Shown: positions 7,134 to 15,408, numbered from the stretch's first letter. The stretch is DNA of 64,000 bases from Actinoplanes sp. KI2 (GCF_025630775.1 NZ_JAOSZE010000007.1:62001-126000); one strand, 5' to 3'. Numbers and translations are program-made. Notes: generated by a model from the sequence alone, not told the origin.

Positions 7134-9383
7134 ATGGCTGAACTTGCGACCCACCAGTGGATCCGCGCCGACCGGCCGGAGGAACGGCGCGCCGCTCTGG
7201 TAGCCGAGCCGTGCGGAACGGTGCTGGCCGTCCTCGACGCGCACCGGCGGCTTCGCGGCCCGTACACGGCGGCCGGCGCCCTGCTGCGCCTGATCGTTCC
7301 CGAAGCGCTGACCCGCTGCCCGGAGCTGGTGCACCGGCACGACATCGAGATCCTGTCGGTCGCCCCGGAACTGCGCTCGGTCGTCCCGGCCACCCGCGAG
7401 ACGCTCACCTCCCTGGCCGTTCCGGCCGAGCGCACCCGGTTCTACTCCCGGCTGCGGACCGCCCGGCTCGCCAACGGGCTCACCGAGTTCCTGCACGGCT
7501 ACCTGCGGCAGCTCGGTGGCGGCCCGCGATGTCTGCTGGTCGACAACCTGCACCACGCCGACCCGACCGACCGGGAACTGTTCGCCGTGCTGTTGCGGCG
7601 CGCCGACCCGGCCGTGCTCTGTCTGCACCTGGCGACCGCCGCCGACCTGCCCGCCGACCCGCCCGGCCCGGTGCCGTTCCGCCTCGGCGATGCCCTCGCC
7701 CGGTACGCCGCCGTACGCACCGCGCCCGCCGCCGCAGTGCGCACCGCGCCCGCCGCCGCACGCACCGCGCCCGCCGCTGTCCCGCAACCGCGGGCCGGCG
7801 ACGATGACGATGAGGAGCTGGCCCGGCGGTACGTCTGGAGCGACGGCGTCACCGACGGTGCCGGCATGCTGGCGGCCTATCAGCGCCTCGACCCGGCGCG
7901 GCGGGCCGCCCTGCACGACGCTCGCGGCGACGAACTGGTCCAGGTCGCGGAGGCGTCACTGCGCATCGGCGCCATCCCGTACCACCGCGAACACGGCTCC
8001 GAGCCCGCGGTGGCCGGCGTGGCCAGCCTGTACGAGGCACTGTTCATCTGCCTGGACAACGGTTTCTACCACGCCACCGTCGAGCTCGGCCGGCGCGGCC
8101 TCGCCCTGGTCGACCCGGTGACACAGCCGATTCCGTGGTGGGCGTTCACCACCAAGATGACGACGTCGCTGTCCGCGCTCGGCCGGGGCGAGGAAGCCAT
8201 CGAGCTGTACGACGAGGCACGTGCCCGGACCACCGACCCCACCCAGCAGCGGCAGGCGGCCTACGCCACGGCGATGCTCTACACCCGCCACCTCAGCGCC
8301 GACCGGCACAACCAACGTCTGGCCCGGGCCTGGTCGAACATCGCCATCGCGCTCACCGAGGCCATCGCCGACCCGAGGGAACGGGCGTTCCAGTCGGCGT
8401 TCCAGCGCAACGGGCTCGCCCTGGTCGCCACGCACGACGGATCGCCGGACGAGGCACTGCGGCTGGTGGAGGACGGCATCGACCGGCTGGACCGCGAACT
8501 CGACGACGGCCAGCACGCCCTGCACCGCTCGGTGCTGCGGCACAACCGGTCGATGCTGCACCTGGGGGCCGGCCGCTACGAGGCGGCGCTGGCCGACCTC
8601 GACGCCGTCATCGAGGCCGACCCCAACTACGCCGAGTACCGTTTCGACCGGGGCAACCTGTTGCGCCGCATGGGCCGGCCCCTCGAAGCGCTCGCCGACT
8701 ACGAGACCGCGCTGACGCTGTCCCCGCCGTTCCCCGAGGTGTACTACAACCGCGGTGACACCCGCCTGGAACTGGGCGACGCCGACGGTGCCGCCGCCGA
8801 CTTCGGCTACGTGCTCGAGCTGGACCCGGACTACGTGGACGCCTATCTCAATCGGGCCGGCCTGCGGCTGGCGGCCGGCGACCTCACCGGAGCGGCCGAG
8901 GACACGGCAGCCGGGCTGCGGATCGCGCCCGGGAACGCCCACCTGCTCTGCGTACGCGGGCAGCTCGAACTGTCCGACGGCGATCCGGCGGCCGCCGAGC
9001 GTACGCTGTCGGCCGCGCTCGCCGCCGCACCGGAACTGGCCGCCGGCTGGGCGGCCCGCGCCACCGCCCGCTACGAGCTCGGCGACGTGCCCGCGGCGCT
9101 CGCCGACCTCGACCGGGCGTTGTCCCTGCGCGACGACCCGGAGATGCGTTTCAACCGGGCCGTTCTGCTCGCCGAGGCCGGCCGCCATGCCGAGGCCGTC
9201 GACGACCTCACCGCCGCCGGCGAGAGCAGCGACGACGTGCAGATCCGGTGGGAACGCGCGCGTTCGCTGCTCGCCCTGGGCGACACCATCGCCGCCGACG
9301 ACGATCTGCGGGCCTGCGCGGCGGCCGATCCGGAGTTGGCCGACCAGGCGCGCCACCTGCGCCCGCAACTCCTCCAGCGCTGA
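7134..9383 (+). CDS. TPR-repeat protein with degenerate ATPase-like N-terminus
   Basis: A 749-residue protein 12 bases after the protease gene, with AAAGGACG before the ATG. Residues 1-180 resemble an AAA/STAND-type fold with a Walker-B-like C-L-L-V-D-N at 133-138, but I see no Walker A loop, so ATP hydrolysis is doubtful. A low-complexity Val-Arg-Thr-Ala-Pro-Ala linker lies at 194-215. From about residue 400 there are at least seven tetratricopeptide repeats, for example around Y-A-E-Y-R-F-D-R-G-N-L-L-R-R-M-G and P-E-V-Y-Y-N-R-G-D. It is probably a scaffold or regulator for the RiPP enzymes. Last gene of the apparent operon. Confidence 0.7.
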   Translation: MAELATHQWIRADRPEERRAALVAEPCGTVLAVLDAHRRLRGPYTAAGALLRLIVPEALTRCPELVHRHDIEILSVAPELRSVVPATRETLTSLAVPAERTRFYSRLRTARLANGLTEFLHGYLRQLGGGPRCLLVDNLHHADPTDRELFAVLLRRADPAVLCLHLATAADLPADPPGPVPFRLGDALARYAAVRTAPAAAVRTAPAAARTAPAAVPQPRAGDDDDEELARRYVWSDGVTDGAGMLAAYQRLDPARRAALHDARGDELVQVAEASLRIGAIPYHREHGSEPAVAGVASLYEALFICLDNGFYHATVELGRRGLALVDPVTQPIPWWAFTTKMTTSLSALGRGEEAIELYDEARARTTDPTQQRQAAYATAMLYTRHLSADRHNQRLARAWSNIAIALTEAIADPRERAFQSAFQRNGLALVATHDGSPDEALRLVEDGIDRLDRELDDGQHALHRSVLRHNRSMLHLGAGRYEAALADLDAVIEADPNYAEYRFDRGNLLRRMGRPLEALADYETALTLSPPFPEVYYNRGDTRLELGDADGAAADFGYVLELDPDYVDAYLNRAGLRLAAGDLTGAAEDTAAGLRIAPGNAHLLCVRGQLELSDGDPAAAERTLSAALAAAPELAAGWAARATARYELGDVPAALADLDRALSLRDDPEMRFNRAVLLAEAGRHAEAVDDLTAAGESSDDVQIRWERARSLLALGDTIAADDDLRACAAADPELADQARHLRPQLLQR
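7714..7779 (+). repeat. Short tandem repeat in the TPR-protein linker
   Basis: Two 24-base units (7714-7737 and 7738-7761, differing at one base) and an 18-base partial third unit encode VRTAPAAA, VRTAPAAA, RTAPAA. Their near identity suggests recent slippage expansion of a flexible linker. Confidence 0.85.
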
Positions 9384-9447
9384 GCGCGTCGACCTGCCGG
9401 GAAAGCGCGGAGGGAACCAGGGCGGTCGGAGTAGCGTCGGAACGACC

Positions 9448-9888
9448 ATGTCACTGAAGGGTTGGCTGCCCGTTTCGCTGCTGGGTGCGATGGTCGGATC
9501 CGCGGTTCTGATCACCACCGGGACGGCAAACCCTGGCACCGCGAGCGAGCCGCTCCCGGTCGGCGCCTGTCCGGCAGATGCCCCCGACGACGGCGCTGTC
9601 ATCGACTGGGTTCCTTTCGTCGTGGTCGACGGAGTCACGTACCGGACCGTTTACGCTCCGGAGTCCGCCCTCACCGACGGCCAGGTCGGTGCCGTGGCGG
9701 CGACGGTGAAATGCCGCATCGCGGGAGCCGTCAACGACCCCGACTTCCACCCTCGTACGGGTGACGCGGCGTTCCTCGCTCCGGGAACGGAGGTGCATTT
9801 CGTGCTCGGGTCGCCGGCCAGTGCGCGCCTGGCCGTGCAGGAGGACGGCATTTGGCGCCGGTACGAGGCGGTCGCGACGACCCCCTGA
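9448..9888 (+). CDS. Exported or membrane-anchored hypothetical protein
   Basis: A 146-residue protein. Residues 7-27 are a hydrophobic signal or anchor (W-L-P-V-S-L-L-G-A-M-V-G-S-A-V-L). The rest is a small extracytoplasmic domain with two cysteines (at C-P-A-D and K-C-R-I) that could form a disulfide. I recognise no family. No clear ribosome site precedes ATG 9448, but good codon structure starts here. It is separated by 64 bases from the RiPP operon and probably has its own promoter. Confidence 0.6.
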   Translation: MSLKGWLPVSLLGAMVGSAVLITTGTANPGTASEPLPVGACPADAPDDGAVIDWVPFVVVDGVTYRTVYAPESALTDGQVGAVAATVKCRIAGAVNDPDFHPRTGDAAFLAPGTEVHFVLGSPASARLAVQEDGIWRRYEAVATTP

Positions 9889-10008
9889 CGGCACGATCTC
9901 GGTGGATCGGTCATCGCCGAACTGCCGGGCACCCGCTCGTTGGCGTCGCTGAGTACAGTCGAGCGGTGCTGGTCGCAGACGTGCTCGGACGGCGCGGGAG
10001 GCTATGAC

Positions 10009-10614
10009 GTGCCGGATGATCGCATGAGCTCCTGGGCGCGGCTTCACGAGGAGGGCGACGCCCTGACGCGCGCTGCCGGGTCGGCGGCGAGGGCCACCGC
10101 CGCCGGGTGGGACGACAGCGAGTCCGTGCGGGTGGCGCTGGATACCGAGGGCCGGGTGGTCGCGGTGACGGTCGCTGCGGCCTGGCGACGACGGCTCGGC
10201 GTCGAGGGGCTCTCCGATGCCGTGCTCGCCGCGGTCCGGGACGCTGCGATGCGACGCCTCGAGGCGTGGGGTGAGGTCTACGGCGATGACGACCGGGACC
10301 GGCCGGCGGACGGGGCCGGTTCGCTGAACGACGTGGCGACCGGCATCATCATCTTCTGGACCGGCCTGGGCACCGCCCTCGTGGCCCTGGTGGGCGGGAT
10401 CATCGGAGCGCTCGCCTCCAGCGCGACAATCTTCGGTCTGCCGGCGGCGCCGTTCATCGCGGCCGGAGCGGCTCTGGTCGCGTCCGGGGCGATCATCACC
10501 GGCTGTGAGCTGCTCAAAGCGAGATGCGCGTCGGCCAACACCACGCTGCGCCAGAAACTCGCCGACAACGCGGCGTTCCACCACGGCCACTGGCCACCCG
10601 CCGCGCAGGCCTGA
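10009..10614 (+). CDS. YbaB-like domain protein with hydrophobic C-terminal half
   Basis: A 201-residue protein. GTG 10009 is chosen because GGGAGG lies 8 bases upstream. Residues 1-100 look like the YbaB/EbfC-type or WXG-like helical proteins of actinomycetes (S-V-R-V-A-L-D-T-E-G-R-V-V-A-V-T-V is the recognisable strand pair). A long hydrophobic stretch follows (about residues 110-170, Gly/Ala rich, two or three spans), then a short basic tail. The fusion suggests a membrane or type-VII-associated role, but this is weak. Next gene starts 5 bases after the stop. Confidence 0.55.
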   Translation: MPDDRMSSWARLHEEGDALTRAAGSAARATAAGWDDSESVRVALDTEGRVVAVTVAAAWRRRLGVEGLSDAVLAAVRDAAMRRLEAWGEVYGDDDRDRPADGAGSLNDVATGIIIFWTGLGTALVALVGGIIGALASSATIFGLPAAPFIAAGAALVASGAIITGCELLKARCASANTTLRQKLADNAAFHHGHWPPAAQA

Positions 10615-10618
10615 CCCG

Positions 10619-11053
10619 ATGTCCGCCGAACGAACCGACCGGCGCGCCACGCTGGCCTCACTGACCGGAGTTCTGGCGCTGGTCGACGGCGGGTTCGCCG
10701 CAATCGGCCTGCTGGTCTTCAACGCACACCGCAGCGGCCACCTGAGCGCTGCGGAAGCGGCCACCTTCACCCTGTTCGGCGCGTCGGCCGCCGTCGGCGC
10801 CGTCGTCATGCTGCTCGCCGCGACCGCTCTCGCCCGCGGCCCTCGTGGACACGGCATCGCCCGCGTCGCGAGCGGGGTCGCCTGGCTGCGCCTCGCCGGA
10901 GTGATCATCACGCTGGTGGCGATCGCGACGGCGTTCGGCAGCAGCGCGATCATCGGCATGTTCGAGACCGTCGGGGCGGTCGTTGCGGTGGCCGACGCGG
11001 TCTTCGCTCTGCTCATCACCGGGATCGCCCTTCGCCGTACGCGTCATGGGTGA
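10619..11053 (+). CDS. Four-span membrane protein, unknown function
   Basis: A 144-residue protein almost wholly made of four hydrophobic segments (about 15-35, 45-70, 82-105, 112-137) separated by short polar loops, with a basic end (R-R-T-R-H-G) that should face the cytoplasm. No family recognised. It starts 5 bases after the YbaB-like gene, and its stop overlaps the next ATG (ATGGGTGA), so the three genes 10009-11708 form a tight operon. Confidence 0.55.
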   Translation: MSAERTDRRATLASLTGVLALVDGGFAAIGLLVFNAHRSGHLSAAEAATFTLFGASAAVGAVVMLLAATALARGPRGHGIARVASGVAWLRLAGVIITLVAIATAFGSSAIIGMFETVGAVVAVADAVFALLITGIALRRTRHG

Positions 11054-11708
11054 TCCGGTCGCCGGTCTGGTCGGCGCGGTCTGTGTCGTGTTCGCCGTGC
11101 TGGTCGCGACCATCGCGTGGGTCAGCGTCCGCCGGCAACGACGTGATCGGGACCGGATGCGGGACTGGGCCGGCCGCAACGGCTGGGCGTTCACCCTGAA
11201 ACCGAACGTCGATTGGGGCCGCCGGCTGCCGGGCGGCAACCGCAACGGTGTCGCACACACCTTCACCCGCGTCCTGAGCGGCCGTCAGGTCACCGTGGGG
11301 GAGTACTCCGTGACCGACGCGGGCGACGGCACCACCACGAACACCCATCATTACGTGATTACCGTCGTCCAACTGCGCCGGTCGTTCCCGGCAACAGCCG
11401 TCGAGGCCCGATCCCGTACGTCCCGGGTGGCGACCAGGATCTTCGGCCCCGGCGACACCGCCACCGGCGACACCGACTTCGATCGCGGCTTCCGCATTCG
11501 CACAACGGAGCCGTCCGTGCTTCACCAGTGGTTCACACCAGCGCTGATCGCCGCCCATCTGGCCGGGCGAGTGCCGGGCTCGTGGAGCGTGCAAGGCGCC
11601 GACCTGCTGTGCCACCGGCCGGGCCACCTCGATCCGGATCAGATATCGGGCCACGCGGCCGCGGCGCTGCCCTTGGCCGACCTGCTGGAGCGGCCGAACC
11701 TGCCGTAG
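11046..11708 (+). CDS. Membrane-anchored hypothetical protein
   Basis: A 220-residue protein with one N-terminal membrane span (G-L-V-G-A-V-C-V-V-F-A-V-L-V-A-T-I-A-W-V) followed by a basic stretch (R-R-Q-R-R-D-R-D-R) that places the main domain in the cytoplasm. The soluble part is beta-rich, with a DRGFRIRTTEPS segment; it resembles membrane-tethered hypotheticals of unknown role (DUF3137-like architecture) but I do not assign it. Overlaps the preceding gene by 8 bases. Confidence 0.55.
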   Translation: MGDPVAGLVGAVCVVFAVLVATIAWVSVRRQRRDRDRMRDWAGRNGWAFTLKPNVDWGRRLPGGNRNGVAHTFTRVLSGRQVTVGEYSVTDAGDGTTTNTHHYVITVVQLRRSFPATAVEARSRTSRVATRIFGPGDTATGDTDFDRGFRIRTTEPSVLHQWFTPALIAAHLAGRVPGSWSVQGADLLCHRPGHLDPDQISGHAAAALPLADLLERPNLP

Positions 11709-11733
11709 TCGGCTGCCGTGAACGGCGTCGGGT

Positions 11734-11759
11734 GATTAGTGGAGGACGGAAGGGGGTAT
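11734..11759 (+). promoter_or_regulatory. Candidate sigma-B-type promoter for the DUF6131 gene
   Basis: GATT, 16 bases, GGGTAT: a match to the actinomycete sigma-B-type pattern (GNNT, 14-16, GGGTAY), 45 bases before the start. The -35 half is weak; support comes from similar sites nearby. Confidence 0.4.
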
Positions 11760-11804
11760 CCGGCGTTCGCGCTCGGAGACGCCGCAGCGAGAACGGAGCT
11801 AGCC

Positions 11805-11960
11805 ATGCTGATACTGGGCCTCATTCTCCTGTTGCTCGGTATATTCCTACATGTGTCGATCTTGTACACGATCGGCATCATCCTGCTGGTTATCGGCGCA
11901 GCTTTGTGGATTCTGGGCGCGGTGGGTCGCCCGGTCGGTGGTCGTAGATATTGGTATTGA
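11805..11960 (+). CDS. DUF6131 small hydrophobic protein
   Basis: A 51-residue protein with two short membrane spans and the C-terminal signature G-A-V-G-R-P-V-G-G-R-R-Y-W-Y, as in the DUF6131 family of small actinobacterial membrane proteins. ACGGAG precedes the ATG at good distance. Function unknown; a stress role is suggested by the sigma-B-like promoter and by the neighbours downstream. Confidence 0.8.
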   Translation: MLILGLILLLLGIFLHVSILYTIGIILLVIGAALWILGAVGRPVGGRRYWY

Positions 11961-12007
11961 TCCCCATTCCACGGGTTGCTTCCCGAAGGTGATCCCGTAT
12001 CCAGCTC

Positions 12008-12048
12008 AGCGCAGGGGTGCCCGCCGGTTCGGTGGGCACCCCTGCGCT
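12008..12048 (+). terminator. 15-bp perfect hairpin before the kinase gene
   Basis: The arm AGCGCAGGGGTGCCC pairs without mismatch across an 11-base loop. It follows the DUF6131 gene by 47 bases and precedes the kinase start by 79. Most likely a factor-type terminator without a T-run, isolating the two units. Confidence 0.65.
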
Positions 12049-12127
12049 GCGCTGTCCTGCTGATCCGCTCCTGCGGCCGCAGCGCAGGCCGGGTTTCGCG
12101 TCCGTCGGCGGGGGAACCAAACGTCGT

Positions 12128-13351
12128 GTGGAACGTGGACAACTGATCGCCGGGCGCTACCGGCTACGGGAGCAACTGGGCCGGGGCGGGATGTCGGTCG
12201 TCTGGCGGGCCGACGACGATGTGCTGGGCCGCGAGGTGGCGGTGAAGGTGCTGTCCGCGGCTCTGGCCGGCGACCCGGATCAGCGGCGACTGATCCGCGA
12301 GGAGGCGCGGGCTGCGGCGCGGCTGCGGCACGCGAACGTGGTTGCCGTCTTCGACTACGGCGAGTTCATCGACGCGGGCCGCACGCTGTCGTACGTGGTG
12401 ATGGAACTGGCGGACGGCCGGACCCTGGCCGACATGCTGACCGGCGGCCGGCTCCCCTGGAAGGTAGCGGCGCTGGTCGGTGCCCAGGTCGCGGCCGCTC
12501 TCGCGGCGGCACACGCGGTCGGCATCGTGCATCGCGACGTCAAACCGGCGAACGTGATGGTGACCGGCGCCGGAGTGAAGCTGCTCGATTTCGGCATCTC
12601 GGCCGCGGTCGGCGCACTCGACGGCGCCGGCGGTCAACTGCTGGGCACGCCCGCCTATCTCGCACCGGAGCGCATCGAGGGCGGCCCGGTCCGGCCGGCG
12701 ACCGACGTGTACGCCCTGGGCCTGCTGATGTATCTCGCGCTGGCCGGGCAGATGCCGTGGCACGCGTCGACCGTCACCCAGATGGTCAAGGCGCACGTGT
12801 ACGCGAAACCCGCACCGTTGCCGCCGGTTACCGGCCTCCCGCCCGCGGTGGCCCGGCTGGTGTCGCGTTGCCTGGCGAAGCGACCCGCCGACCGGCCCAG
12901 CGCGATCGAGGTGTCGGAGGTACTCGGCGAGGTCGCCGGTCTGCCGTCCTCCGCCCTGCTGCGCAGCGTGTCCGCTCCCACGGTGGCGCTGCCCTCGCCG
13001 GCCGGCCGGCCTCGCAGCCGAACGCTGTTGATCGCCGCCGGTGTCGCCGCCGGTGCGCTGATCGCCGGCGGCGCGTGGTGGGCCGAGGAGGGACCGGCGA
13101 AACCGGCCCAGGCCGATGCGGTCGCCGCCCCGTCCGTCCGGGTGACCACCGGTACGCCGGCGCCCACGCCGGGCTCGTCGTCGTCGAAGCCCAAGGCCAA
13201 GGTGGGATTGGTCGCCGTGGAGCGAAAGCGGACCAGCCCGGCGGCGAGCCGGACCAAGAAGGTGTCGAAGGCGAAGCCGATCCACGCCGGCCGGGGAAAG
13301 CCCGCCGGCCCCCCGCGGCCGAAGAAGCCCGGCGGCGGGCTCAAGGGGTGA
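12128..13351 (+). CDS. Membrane Ser/Thr protein kinase (PknB-like)
   Basis: A 407-residue Hanks-type kinase. Visible motifs: glycine loop L-G-R-G-G-M-S-V-V, lysine in V-A-V-K-V-L, catalytic H-R-D-V-K-P-A-N-V-M, D-F-G, and the A-P-E-R motif with D-V-Y-A-L-G. The kinase domain ends near residue 280. One membrane span follows (L-L-I-A-A-G-V-A-A-G-A-L-I-A-G-G), then a Pro/Ser/Lys-rich basic outer tail without PASTA repeats, so the signal sensed is unknown. GTG 12128 is preferred because the kinase domain begins right after it; GGGGGAA lies 12 bases upstream. The 3' end overlaps the convergent regulator gene by 11 bases. Confidence 0.9.
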   Translation: MERGQLIAGRYRLREQLGRGGMSVVWRADDDVLGREVAVKVLSAALAGDPDQRRLIREEARAAARLRHANVVAVFDYGEFIDAGRTLSYVVMELADGRTLADMLTGGRLPWKVAALVGAQVAAALAAAHAVGIVHRDVKPANVMVTGAGVKLLDFGISAAVGALDGAGGQLLGTPAYLAPERIEGGPVRPATDVYALGLLMYLALAGQMPWHASTVTQMVKAHVYAKPAPLPPVTGLPPAVARLVSRCLAKRPADRPSAIEVSEVLGEVAGLPSSALLRSVSAPTVALPSPAGRPRSRTLLIAAGVAAGALIAGGAWWAEEGPAKPAQADAVAAPSVRVTTGTPAPTPGSSSSKPKAKVGLVAVERKRTSPAASRTKKVSKAKPIHAGRGKPAGPPRPKKPGGGLKG

Positions 13352-14006
13352 TGTCGGGCCGCCCGGTCGGCGAGAGGCCGGGGTCGCGGTGGTGTTCGCG
13401 TTGTTGCTGAGTGGCTTGCCGTAGCTGGTCGGTCTGGTGGCTCACGGTGGCGATCTGCTCGGCGAGGGCGGGGTGCTGGGTGTCCAGGTGTTGCCGGGCC
13501 GCGGCGAGCAGGGGTAGCAGGGCGGCCGGGTCGGCGTCGCCGAGGGCGTGGTGCAGTCGGTCGAGGCTGGGTTGGGCGTGGGGTTCGAGGTCGGTCAGGG
13601 CGGTGATCTGGCCGGCGAGCCGGCGCAGGTCGGCGCTGTGGGCGCGAGCCCAGTCGGCGACGGCGCGGGTGCCGGCGCGGCGGTCGCGTTCGGCGGTGAC
13701 GCGCTGGTCGCCGGTGGTGCCGGCGTCGTCCTGGGCGCTGCGGCGGACGCGCAGGTAGCGGCGCTCGGCGGCTTGCCGGCTGGCCACGCCGAGGGCGGGG
13801 GCCAGGTCGGCCCAGCTGGCCCCGGCGGCGCGGGCGGCGGCGATGAGCTGGGGTTCCCAGGCGTCCAGTTGGTCGCGCAGGTGGCGCAGGGTGATCAGGG
13901 CGGCCAGGGCCGTCTCGCTGGTCGTAGGCGGGGCGGCGGTGGCGGTGGTGGCGGCGAGGAGCTGCGCGAGATCTGCCTCGTGATCGTTGGTCCGGGGTTC
14001 GTTCAT
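13341..14006 (-). CDS. HSP18-type transcriptional regulator
   Basis: A 221-residue soluble protein divergent from the HSP20 gene. It is helical and Ala/Arg rich, with a possible helix-turn-helix around W-A-D-L-A-P-A-L-G-V-A-S-R-Q-A-A-E-R-R-Y-L (residues 65-85), the segment shared by regulators found beside small heat-shock genes in actinomycetes. A long helical C-terminal part with many Gln and His residues may dimerise. Likely target: the palindrome overlapping the HSP20 promoter, inferred from position. Confidence 0.75.
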   Translation of the reverse strand: MNEPRTNDHEADLAQLLAATTATAAPPTTSETALAALITLRHLRDQLDAWEPQLIAAARAAGASWADLAPALGVASRQAAERRYLRVRRSAQDDAGTTGDQRVTAERDRRAGTRAVADWARAHSADLRRLAGQITALTDLEPHAQPSLDRLHHALGDADPAALLPLLAAARQHLDTQHPALAEQIATVSHQTDQLRQATQQQREHHRDPGLSPTGRPDITP

Positions 14007-14039
14007 CGTCGCTCCGTCATCCTGTCGGCGACATCCTGC

Positions 14040-14068
14040 TTGTCATCGTTCCGATGACATGCTACAAC
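14040..14068 (+). promoter_or_regulatory. HSP20 promoter with operator palindrome in its spacer
   Basis: TTGTCA (14040), 17 bases, TACAAC (14063) is a good sigma-70-type promoter. Between the boxes lies the perfect inverted repeat TGTCATCG-TTC-CGATGACA (14041-14059), overlapping the -35 box. A repressor bound there, probably the divergent HSP18-type regulator, would block RNA polymerase. Confidence 0.7.
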
Positions 14069-14117
14069 GGTTGGTGAGCGCATTGACACCAGGAATTCGT
14101 ACGATGGAGGTGGAACG

Positions 14118-14588
14118 ATGTTGGTGCGCACGGACCCGTTCCAGGAGGTCGACCGGCTGGCCCGGCAGTTGCTGAGTGACCGGCAGGCGGGGACCTGGTC
14201 TCGGCCGGTCGCGATGCCGCTGGACGCATACCGCACCGGCGATGAGTACATTGTGGCGTTCGACCTGCCCGGGGTGGCCCCGGAGAGCATCGATGTCGAC
14301 GTCGAACGCAACGTGCTGACGGTCAAGGCCGAGCGTCGCCCCCTCGACTTGGGCAAGGACGCGCAACTGCAGGCCTCGGAACGGCCGCTGGGCGTGTTCT
14401 CCCGGCAGCTGATCCTCTCCGACATGCTCGACACCGAGCGGATCCAGGCCGGCTACGACAACGGCGTGCTGGTCCTGCGGATCCCCGTACTGGAGAAGGC
14501 GAAGCCCCGCAAGGTCGAGATCGCGGTCAACGCCGGCGAGCCCACCGCGATACGCCCCGGCCAGTCCGCCACCGCGATCAACGCCTGA
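14118..14588 (+). CDS. HSP20 family small heat-shock protein
   Basis: A 156-residue alpha-crystallin-type holdase that binds unfolding proteins without ATP. The conserved core runs from [12 protein letters not shown] (about 40-51) through V-L-T-V-K-A-E-R-R to G-V-L-V-L-R-I-P-V, including the dimer-forming I-P-V end, followed by a 30-residue tail. GGAGGTGGAACG precedes ATG 14118. Control by heat through the palindrome upstream is likely. Confidence 0.92.
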   Translation: MLVRTDPFQEVDRLARQLLSDRQAGTWSRPVAMPLDAYRTGDEYIVAFDLPGVAPESIDVDVERNVLTVKAERRPLDLGKDAQLQASERPLGVFSRQLILSDMLDTERIQAGYDNGVLVLRIPVLEKAKPRKVEIAVNAGEPTAIRPGQSATAINA

Positions 14589-14620
14589 GCCTCCTCGGAC
14601 GTGACCCTTGGGGGAGGGTG

Positions 14621-14893
14621 ATGACCGTGGATCCCGCCCTGGCCGGGGCCGGCCCGGCAACCACCGGGCAGGCGTTCGTGGACTTGGTGTGCGCCGACGA
14701 CGAGCTGGTGCGGGCCGAGTTCGACGCGTTGATCGCCGCGTCCTGGCCCACCCCACCGGCCGTCCCGCCGGTCCCGCCGCGCCGGCCCGCACCCTGGCCG
14801 TGCGGCCTCGCCCTCCCCTCGTACGAGGCCGCACGGCACCTGACCGACCACATACCCGACACCAGCCGTCGCTGCCAACGCGCCCCGCCGTGA
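14621..14893 (+). CDS. Small hypothetical protein after the HSP20 gene
   Basis: A 90-residue protein with GGGGGAGGGTG immediately before ATG 14621. The first half is helical and acidic (F-V-D-L-V-C-A-D-D-E-L-V-R-A-E-F-D); the second half is Pro/Arg/Trp rich and probably disordered. The motif resembles short proteins often placed beside HSP20 genes in this group; role unknown. Likely cotranscribed with HSP20 (32-base gap). Confidence 0.55.
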   Translation: MTVDPALAGAGPATTGQAFVDLVCADDELVRAEFDALIAASWPTPPAVPPVPPRRPAPWPCGLALPSYEAARHLTDHIPDTSRRCQRAPP

Positions 14894-14933
14894 AACCGGC
14901 GGCGGTACTGCCGGACCGCACACCCAGGGAAGG

Positions 14934-14996
14934 ATGGTGATCATCGCCAGCAAACGCGATTCCACACTCATCCGGTACCAGCCTGTGGGGCCGTAG
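14934..14996 (+). CDS. 20-codon ORF ending in a terminator hairpin
   Basis: AGGGAAGG is followed by ATG GTG ATC ATC and a 20-codon ORF (MVIIASKRDSTLIRYQPVGP). Its last codons form the 5' arm of the following hairpin. The ribosome site is adequate but the gap is short, and no family is recognised. It could be a tiny translated ORF or chance. Confidence 0.25.
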   Translation: MVIIASKRDSTLIRYQPVGP

Positions 14997-15014
14997 GTTC
15001 TGCGGCCCCACAGG
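14982..15014 (+). terminator. Terminator hairpin of the HSP20 operon
   Basis: The arm CCTGTGGGGCCG pairs perfectly with its complement across the 9-base loop TAGGTTCTG. It lies at the end of the HSP20 transcription unit and before the STAS gene. Confidence 0.7.
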
Positions 15015-15063
15015 TACGCCCGGTGCACTCCTCGTGACTCCGCCTGACCCTGGAAGGTCCGTC

Positions 15064-15408
15064 GTGGCTTCTCCTCCCTCTTTCGACCCGGCTCCGTTGC
15101 TGATCGAGGTGCTTGCTCCCGCTGCGCCGGCCGCTCACCTCGTCATCAGGATCGCCGGCGAAATCGACATGGACACCAGCGACCAGGTCCAGCGAGTTGT
15201 CGCAGACGCCGTGGATCGTCATCGTCCGCGCCGGGTCAGCCTGGAGATGGGCGGGGTGACATTCGTGGACTCCTCCGGTACCCGGGCCCTGGTCGCCTGC
15301 CACGAGCACGCGGCACGACTCGGCGCGGCGCTCGAGATCAGCCAGGCACACCCATACCTGCGTCAGGTGCTGGCCATCACGGATCTGCTGGGAATGTTCC
15401 ACCTGTAG
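15064..15408 (+). CDS. STAS-domain anti-anti-sigma factor
   Basis: A 114-residue single-domain STAS protein. The SpoIIAA/RsbV signature is visible as G-E-I-D-M-D-T near residue 38 and V-D-S-S-G-T-R-A-L near 78, in which the first Ser after Asp is the usual phosphorylation site. Such proteins bind an RsbW-type kinase and free a stress sigma factor. GGAAGG lies 6 bases before GTG 15064; an upstream GTG at 15034 has no site. No kinase partner lies nearby, but sigma-B-like promoters around it fit the role. Confidence 0.88.
   Translation: MASPPSFDPAPLLIEVLAPAAPAAHLVIRIAGEIDMDTSDQVQRVVADAVDRHRPRRVSLEMGGVTFVDSSGTRALVACHEHAARLGAALEISQAHPYLRQVLAITDLLGMFHL

Noticed and set aside
14083..14105. TTGACA...TACGAT as the HSP20 promoter
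   Set aside because: The spacer is only 11 bases and the -10 box would overlap the ribosome site; the pair at 14040 with 17-base spacing is better.
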